64,000 nucleotides of DNA from an uncultured Collinsella sp. (GTDB taxonomy: Bacteria > Actinomycetota > Coriobacteriia > Coriobacteriales > Coriobacteriaceae), in NCBI GenBank assembly GCA_902475245.1, contig CABRYP010000002.1, positions 76,188 to 140,187 of the forward strand, in the 5' to 3' direction. Position 1 is the stretch's first letter. Each line of letters starts with the position of its first letter. The notes under the pieces are model-generated. The model did no database searches and was not told where the DNA came from. It saw only the letters and a program-made list of their open reading frames with translations. The position numbers and the translations under genes were made by a program. Below, in pieces: positions 59,644 through 64,000 of the stretch.

Positions 59644-60789
59644 ATGGACCTTGCTGACATCCGCCAGGCCATCGATGGCATCGACACCACGCTGCTCAAC
59701 AGCTTTGTCGAGCGCATGGACATTGCCACCGAAGTCGCCAAATCCAAGATTGAGATGGGTAAGGCCGTCTTCGACCCCGCCCGCGAGCGCTCCAAGCTCA
59801 ACAACCTCGCCAGCCGCGCACCCGAGCGCTACGAGGCCCAGACCATCACCCTGTTCCGCCTCCTCATGAGCATGAGCAAGGCCGAGCAGCAGCGCTACAT
59901 CAACGAGCTCAAGGGCACCACGGTGTCGCAAAAGGCCCATGCCACGGCCGCAGCCTTTGACACGCCCTTCCCCCAGACGGCTACCGTCGCCTGCCAGGGC
60001 GTTGAGGGCGCCTACAGCCAGATCGCCGCATGCAAGCTCTTCGACGTGCCCGATATTGCCTTCTTTGATACCTTCGAGGGCGTCATGCGCGCCGTGCGCG
60101 ACGGCTTCTGCGAGTTTGGCGTGTTGCCCATCGAAAACTCCACCGCCGGCTCGGTCAATGCCGTCTACGATTTGCTCGCACAGTTCGACTTCCATATCGT
60201 GCGCTCGCTGCGCCTCAAGATCGATCACAACTTACTCGTCAAACCTGGCACCAAGCTCGCCGACGTGCGCGAGGTCTACAGCCACGGCCAAGCCATTGCC
60301 CAGTGCGCCGGCTTTATCGAGGGCCACGGACTGCATGCCACCAAGTACCCCAACACCGCTATGTCGGCCGAGATGGTCGCCAACTCCGAGCGCACCGATG
60401 TCGCCGCCATCGCCTCGCGCAGCTGTGCCGAGCTGTATGGCCTCGAGGTGCTGGAGCCCAACATCCAGGACTCGGACAACAACTACACGCGCTTCGTCGT
60501 CATCAGTCGCGAACCGCGCGTCTATCCCGGTGCCAACCGTACCTCGCTCATGATCACCACGGCCAATGAGCCGGGCGCGCTTTATCGCGTACTCGAGCGC
60601 TTCTACGCCCTCAACATCAACCTCATCAAGCTCGAGAGCCGCCCCATCCCCGGGCACGACTTTGAGTTTATGTTCTACTTTGACCTGGACTGCCCCTTTG
60701 GCAGCAAGGCCCTCGACGACTTGCTCGATTCCATCGACGACGTGTGCGAGAGCTTCACCTACTTTGGCAGCTATACGGAGGTGCTCTAG
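59644..60789 (+). CDS. pheA: Bifunctional chorismate mutase / prephenate dehydratase with ACT domain
   Basis: 381 residues. AroQ-type chorismate mutase (about 1-90; IRQAIDGIDTTLLNSFVERM), prephenate dehydratase (about 108-285; GVEGAYSQIAA and NNYTRFVVIS with the catalytic Thr-Arg-Phe), and an ACT domain (about 300-378; NEPGALYRVLERF and LESRP), the usual Phe-binding feedback site. It makes phenylpyruvate, and its mutase also supplies prephenate to TyrA. ATG 59644 follows AAAGGGG. Confidence 0.95.
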   Translation: MDLADIRQAIDGIDTTLLNSFVERMDIATEVAKSKIEMGKAVFDPARERSKLNNLASRAPERYEAQTITLFRLLMSMSKAEQQRYINELKGTTVSQKAHATAAAFDTPFPQTATVACQGVEGAYSQIAACKLFDVPDIAFFDTFEGVMRAVRDGFCEFGVLPIENSTAGSVNAVYDLLAQFDFHIVRSLRLKIDHNLLVKPGTKLADVREVYSHGQAIAQCAGFIEGHGLHATKYPNTAMSAEMVANSERTDVAAIASRSCAELYGLEVLEPNIQDSDNNYTRFVVISREPRVYPGANRTSLMITTANEPGALYRVLERFYALNINLIKLESRPIPGHDFEFMFYFDLDCPFGSKALDDLLDSIDDVCESFTYFGSYTEVL

Positions 60790-62040
60790 ATGACCGATAC
60801 CGCCGCAACCCGCCCCTACGGCGTGCTGGGCCGCGTGCTGGGCCACAGCTACACCCCGACCATCTACAAAGAGCTCGCTGGGCTCGAGTACGTGCGTTTT
60901 GAGCGCGAGCCCGAGGATCTTGAGACTTTTATGACGGGCGATGAGTGGGAAGGTACCAACGTGACCATCCCCTACAAGCGTGCCGTCATGGACTACCTGG
61001 ACGAGTTGAGCCCGCTGGCCGAGCGCATGGGCAACGTCAACACCATCACACGCCTGCCCGACGGCCGCCTGCGCGGCGACAATACCGACTACTTTGGTTT
61101 TCAGTGCCTGGTCGAGGAGCAAGGCGTTGAGGTTGCCGGTAAGAAGGCTCTCGTGCTCGGCGCCACCGGCAGTGCTGGCACCACGGCCAGTATGGTGCTC
61201 GGAGATCTGGGCGCCATCGTCGTACCCGTGGGTCGCACGAGCGCAGTCAACTACGGCAACATCGCGCAGCAATCCGATGCGGTATTGCTCGTCAACTGCA
61301 CGCCTGCCGGCATGTTCCCCCACTGCCCCGACGCTCCCTGCACGCTCGAAGGCCTCAATGCACTCGAAGGCGTCATCGACATTGTCTACAACCCCGCCCG
61401 CACGGGTCTGATGCTCGAGGCCGAGCGCCGCGGCATCCCCTGCATCGGCGGCCTGCTCATGCTTGTTGCCCAGGCGGCACAGGCTGTAGAGCGTTACACC
61501 GGCCAAGCCACCCCGCGCGAGCGCATCCTGGATGTGACGGAGCGTCTGTCCCGCCGCGAGCAGAACATTGCCCTGATCGGCATGCCGGGCTCGGGCAAGA
61601 CCCGCGTGGGCGAGCAGATCGCCCAGCTCACAGGCCGCGAGCACATCGACCTCGATCGCGCCCTCGAGGAGCGCCTGGGCATGCCCTGCGCCGACTTTAT
61701 CGTCGAGCGCGGCGAGGTGGCCTTCCGCGAGCAGGAGACGGCGGCGCTGGCCGACACCTCCAAGCTCAGTGGCCTGGTGCTCTCCACCGGCGGCGGCGTG
61801 GTAACGCGTGACGAAAACTATCCGCTGCTACACCAGAACAGCCAGATCGTGATGCTCAACCGCAAGCTCGACGAACTCGCCCACAAGGGGCGTCCCATCA
61901 CCGCCCGCGATGGCATCGATAAGCTCGCCGAGCAGCGCATGCCTCGCTACCGCGCCTGGGCCGACTACATCATCGACTCACGCGACTGCGCCGCCAACAC
62001 CGCCCGCGCCGTCCTCGACACCCTCCCACCCGCTCTCTAA
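60790..62040 (+). CDS. aroE/aroK: Fused shikimate dehydrogenase - shikimate kinase
   Basis: 416 residues. Residues 1 to about 255 are AroE: NVTIPYK with the catalytic Lys, GDNTDYFGF with the catalytic Asp, and the NADP loop GATGSAGTT. From about 258 to 416 comes shikimate kinase: Walker A GMPGSGKT at 264-271, EHIDLDRALEE, FREQE and STGGGVV. One chain thus makes shikimate and then shikimate 3-phosphate. The AroE substrate motif is GHSYTP rather than the usual S-x-S, a Ser-to-Thr change. The ATG directly follows the pheA stop. Whether both domains are active is inferred from intact motifs. Confidence 0.94.
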   Translation: MTDTAATRPYGVLGRVLGHSYTPTIYKELAGLEYVRFEREPEDLETFMTGDEWEGTNVTIPYKRAVMDYLDELSPLAERMGNVNTITRLPDGRLRGDNTDYFGFQCLVEEQGVEVAGKKALVLGATGSAGTTASMVLGDLGAIVVPVGRTSAVNYGNIAQQSDAVLLVNCTPAGMFPHCPDAPCTLEGLNALEGVIDIVYNPARTGLMLEAERRGIPCIGGLLMLVAQAAQAVERYTGQATPRERILDVTERLSRREQNIALIGMPGSGKTRVGEQIAQLTGREHIDLDRALEERLGMPCADFIVERGEVAFREQETAALADTSKLSGLVLSTGGGVVTRDENYPLLHQNSQIVMLNRKLDELAHKGRPITARDGIDKLAEQRMPRYRAWADYIIDSRDCAANTARAVLDTLPPAL

Positions 62041-62042
62041 CA

Positions 62043-62083
62043 AAAACCACCACAAAGGGGACAGGCACCTTTGTGGTGGTTTT
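62043..62083 (+). terminator. 16-bp hairpin with a GGGGACAGGC core
   Basis: AAAACCACCACAAAGG pairs perfectly with CCTTTGTGGTGGTTTT; the loop GGACAGGCA with the flanking GG gives GGGGACAGGC (62057-62066), identical to the core of the REP-like end at 1793-1806. T-rich 3' arm, so it may end transcription before aroQ. Possibly a captured REP-like sequence. Confidence 0.7.
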
Positions 62084-62104
62084 CCAACCGCAAAGGAAAC
62101 AACC

Positions 62105-62542
62105 ATGAAAGCACTCGTCATCAACGGCCCCAACCTCAACATGCTCGGCATTCGCGAGCCGGGCATCTATGGCAGTGACAACTACGACCGCCTGGTCCAG
62201 ATCTGCCAGGAGGCAGGTGCCGCGCAGGGCTTCGACGAGGTCGAGGTCTTCCAGTCCAACCACGAGGGCAGCATCGTCGACAAGATCCAGGAGGCCTACG
62301 GAAAGGTCGACGGCATCGTCATCAACCCGGCTGCCTACACGCACACGAGCGTGGCCATTCTGGACGCCCTCAAAGCTGTCGCCATCCCCGCCGTCGAGGT
62401 CCACATCAGCGCCGTCGAGACGCGCGAGGACTTCCGCCAGGTGAGCTACGCCCGCCTGGCCTGCTTCGCCACCGTCACCGGCGAAGGCCTCCAGGGCTAC
62501 GCCCACGCGCTGGAGCTGCTGAAAGTGCATCTGCTACACTAA
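62105..62542 (+). CDS. aroQ: 3-dehydroquinate dehydratase, type II
   Basis: 145 residues. It begins ALVINGPNLNMLGIREPGIYG, with the catalytic Tyr in IYG, and has FQSNHEGSIVDKIQEA and NPAAYTHTSVAILDAL. The dodecameric type II enzyme converts 3-dehydroquinate to dehydroshikimate. AAAGGAA precedes ATG 62105. It completes the seven shikimate steps in this cluster, although a hairpin separates it from aroE/aroK. Confidence 0.97.
   Translation: MKALVINGPNLNMLGIREPGIYGSDNYDRLVQICQEAGAAQGFDEVEVFQSNHEGSIVDKIQEAYGKVDGIVINPAAYTHTSVAILDALKAVAIPAVEVHISAVETREDFRQVSYARLACFATVTGEGLQGYAHALELLKVHLLH
62532..62540 (+). promoter_or_regulatory. Possible extended -10 for glf
   Basis: TGC-TACACT at the very end of aroQ, about 80 bases before glf. 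Confidence 0.35.
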
Positions 62543-62550
62543 TCTTTGAG

Positions 62551-62587
62551 ACAAATGAGCCAGTGGCGTTTGCCCTGAATCATTTGT
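62551..62587. repeat. Inverted repeat ACAAATGA / TCATTTGT upstream of glf
   Basis: Perfect 8-bp arms, 21 bases apart, between the possible promoter and the glf ribosome site. It could be an RNA stem or a two-site operator. Confidence 0.4.
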
Positions 62588-62620
62588 AACTGTTCGATTG
62601 ACATACAAAGGAGCATATCC

Positions 62621-63745
62621 ATGTCCCAGTACGATTACCTTGTCGTCGGTGCCGGCCTTTCGGGTGCCGTCTTTGCCAATGCCGCCAAGCGCGCCGGCAT
62701 GTCGGTCCTGGTCATCGATCGCCGCGATCACATCGCCGGCAACATCTACACCGAGGACGTCGAGGGCATCCAGGTCCACCGCTACGGCGCGCACATCTTC
62801 CACACCTCTATGAAGGACGTCTGGGACTACGTCAACCGCTTCGCCGAGTTCAACAACTACGTCAACTCGCCGGTTGCCAACTTCCACGGCAACATGTACA
62901 ACATGCCCTTCAACATGAACACCTTCGCCAAGATGTGGCCGGGCGTCGTCACGCCGGCGGACGCCAAGGCCAAGATCGCTGAGCAGGTGGCCGCCGAGAA
63001 CATCGGCGAGCCGGCCAACCTCGAGGAACAGGCGCTGTCGCTCGTCGGCCGCGACATCTTCGAGACGCTCGTGAAGGGCTACACCGAGAAGCAGTGGGGC
63101 CGCGACTGCCGTGACCTGCCCGCGAGCATCATCAAGCGACTCCCCTGCCGCTTTACCTACGACAACAACTACTTCAACGACCGCTACCAGGGCATCCCCA
63201 TGGGCGGCTACACCAAAATGGTCGCCAACATGCTCGAGGGCGTCGAGGTGCGCTGCGGCGTGGAGTACAAGGAGCTGATCGCCGCCGAGCCCGATATCGC
63301 CGCCAAGACGATCTACTGCGGCCCCATCGATGCGTTCTACGACTTTAAGCTGGGCACGCTCGAGTACCGCAGCCTGCGCTTTGAGACCGAGACGCTCGAC
63401 GAGCAGGACCACCAGGGCGTGGCCGTGGTCAACTATACCGAGCGCGAAATCCCCTATACGCGCATCATCGAGCACAAGCACTTTGAGTTCGGCACGCAGG
63501 ACAAGACCGTCATCACGCGCGAGTACCCGGCAGATTGGAAGCCCGGCGACGAGCCCTACTACCCCATCAACGACGCCAAGAACGAGGCCCTCTACAGGCA
63601 GTACGAGGAGCTGGCAGCGCAGGAGGGCGACGTGATCTTCGCCGGTCGCCTGGGCGGCTACAAGTACTATGACATGGACAAGGCCATCGCCGCAGCCTTC
63701 GAGCTCGTCCGCAACGAGCTTGGCGTGGAGCCCACGGAGGCGTAG
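62621..63745 (+). CDS. glf: UDP-galactopyranose mutase
   Basis: 374 residues. FAD-binding VVGAGLSGAVFANAAKRAG near 6-25; conserved HRYGAHIFHT near 55, GYTEKQWGRD near 150, YDNNYFNDRYQGIPMGGYT near 180, and the C-terminal GRLGGYKYYDMDKAI. It converts UDP-galactopyranose to UDP-galactofuranose for cell-surface glycans. AAAGGAG precedes ATG 62621. It suggests that an envelope polysaccharide cluster may continue beyond the right edge. Confidence 0.97.
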   Translation: MSQYDYLVVGAGLSGAVFANAAKRAGMSVLVIDRRDHIAGNIYTEDVEGIQVHRYGAHIFHTSMKDVWDYVNRFAEFNNYVNSPVANFHGNMYNMPFNMNTFAKMWPGVVTPADAKAKIAEQVAAENIGEPANLEEQALSLVGRDIFETLVKGYTEKQWGRDCRDLPASIIKRLPCRFTYDNNYFNDRYQGIPMGGYTKMVANMLEGVEVRCGVEYKELIAAEPDIAAKTIYCGPIDAFYDFKLGTLEYRSLRFETETLDEQDHQGVAVVNYTEREIPYTRIIEHKHFEFGTQDKTVITREYPADWKPGDEPYYPINDAKNEALYRQYEELAAQEGDVIFAGRLGGYKYYDMDKAIAAAFELVRNELGVEPTEA

Positions 63746-63780
63746 AGAACCAGCGATTCACAGTCACTTCTTAATGAACC

Positions 63781-63820
63781 AATAGGCTGGCGAAGAGGTT
63801 ACGCTTTCGCCAGCCTATTT
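63781..63820 (+). terminator. Intrinsic terminator after glf
   Basis: Perfect 14-bp stem AATAGGCTGGCGAA / TTCGCCAGCCTATT, with a short T-tail. Confidence 0.75.
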
Positions 63821-63849
63821 CCAAGCTTTACACGCACCTTTGCCCTAAT

Positions 63850-63877
63850 TTGATCTAACGCTAATTACTTGTAAAAT
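63850..63877 (+). promoter_or_regulatory. Promoter before the last gene
   Basis: TTGATC (63850-63855), 16-base spacer, TAAAAT (63872-63877), in a markedly AT-rich stretch (about 63820-63968). Confidence 0.6.
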
Positions 63878-63968
63878 AACCGCTCTGATCGCTCTCCTTA
63901 ACCAACTAAAGCCCACAAAACATCACTCAGATTCTTTAAAATAACAACTACTTAGAAAGGAGTATTGA

Positions 63969-64000
63969 ATGCTCAACAAAATCAAACAATTTCTGCCAGC
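63969..64000 (+). CDS. Start of an unidentified gene (cut by window)
   Basis: ATG 63969 with AAAGGAG seven bases before. Only the first ten or so residues (MLNKIKQFLPA) are visible, too few to identify. The strong ribosome site and upstream promoter support a real gene. Confidence 0.6.
   Translation, partial: MLNKIKQFLP

Noticed and set aside
1..64000. CRISPR array, prophage, toxin-antitoxin or defence island
   Set aside because: I scanned for regularly spaced repeats and for integrase, phage or restriction genes. Only the transposase remnant and small dispersed repeats were found; the one tyrosine recombinase is XerC in its normal context.

Overview
The window looks like a core chromosomal segment of a fermentative, high-GC anaerobe of the class Coriobacteriia, most likely Collinsella or a close relative. 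This placement is inferred from gene content (AdhE, pyruvate phosphate dikinase with its regulator), GC-rich codon use, frequent TTG/GTG starts and gene order. No 16S gene is present to confirm it. Almost every base belongs to a recognisable housekeeping gene. I see no CRISPR array, prophage, integron or defence island.

Layout. (1) 1-1960: 5' part of pyrR (minus) behind a transcription attenuator, then rpmB (plus), then a decayed REP-associated transposase bounded by inverted 14-bp repeats. (2) 1961-5538: adhE and a small phosphotransferase (plus). (3) 5563-15899, minus strand: rpsB-tsf, then a long unit pyrH-frr-uppS-cdsA-dxr-rseP-ispG-proS that combines translation, isoprenoid and phospholipid genes. 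(4) 15946-22664, minus: rplS alone, rnhB, then yraN-comM-dprA-trmFO-xerC, with stop/start overlaps at three of the four junctions. (5) 22711-29822, minus: ppdK, its regulator PDRP, glyS, glyQ. (6) 29831-32406, minus: rpsP-khpA-rimM-trmD-lepB. (7) 32511-33776: dinB (plus), apparently leaderless. (8) 33787-37966, minus: rplU-rpmA-(terminator)-obgE-nadD-yqeK-rsfS. (9) 37963-47568, minus: mreB-mreC-mreD-PBP2-rodA, a DUF697-like gene, a radical SAM gene and its partner. (10) 47629-53846, minus: tRNA-Arg(CCG), a P-type ATPase, then a zinc-ribbon membrane protein, a cyclophilin and a TPR membrane protein. (11) 53926-62542, plus: a complete aromatic amino acid cluster, aroF-tyrA-aroB-aroA-aroC-pheA-aroE/aroK fusion-aroQ. 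It covers all seven shikimate steps plus the Phe and Tyr branches. (12) 62621-64000, plus: glf (UDP-galactopyranose mutase), an AT-rich gap, and the first codons of another gene.

How they work together. AdhE regenerates NAD+ during fermentation. PPDK with PDRP balances pyruvate and PEP, and PEP feeds both DAHP synthase and EPSP synthase in region 11. The mre/rod/PBP2 block builds the lateral wall, and uppS provides its lipid carrier.

Points most worth a second look: a probable AUA start codon for xerC; a winged-helix-like insertion inside RseP; a perfect 76-bp palindrome inside the aro operon that belongs to a dispersed repeat family; helically phased repeats upstream of ppdK; and intrinsic-terminator hairpins in the leaders of pyrR, aroF and obgE. 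I found no multi-gene system that looks truly new.
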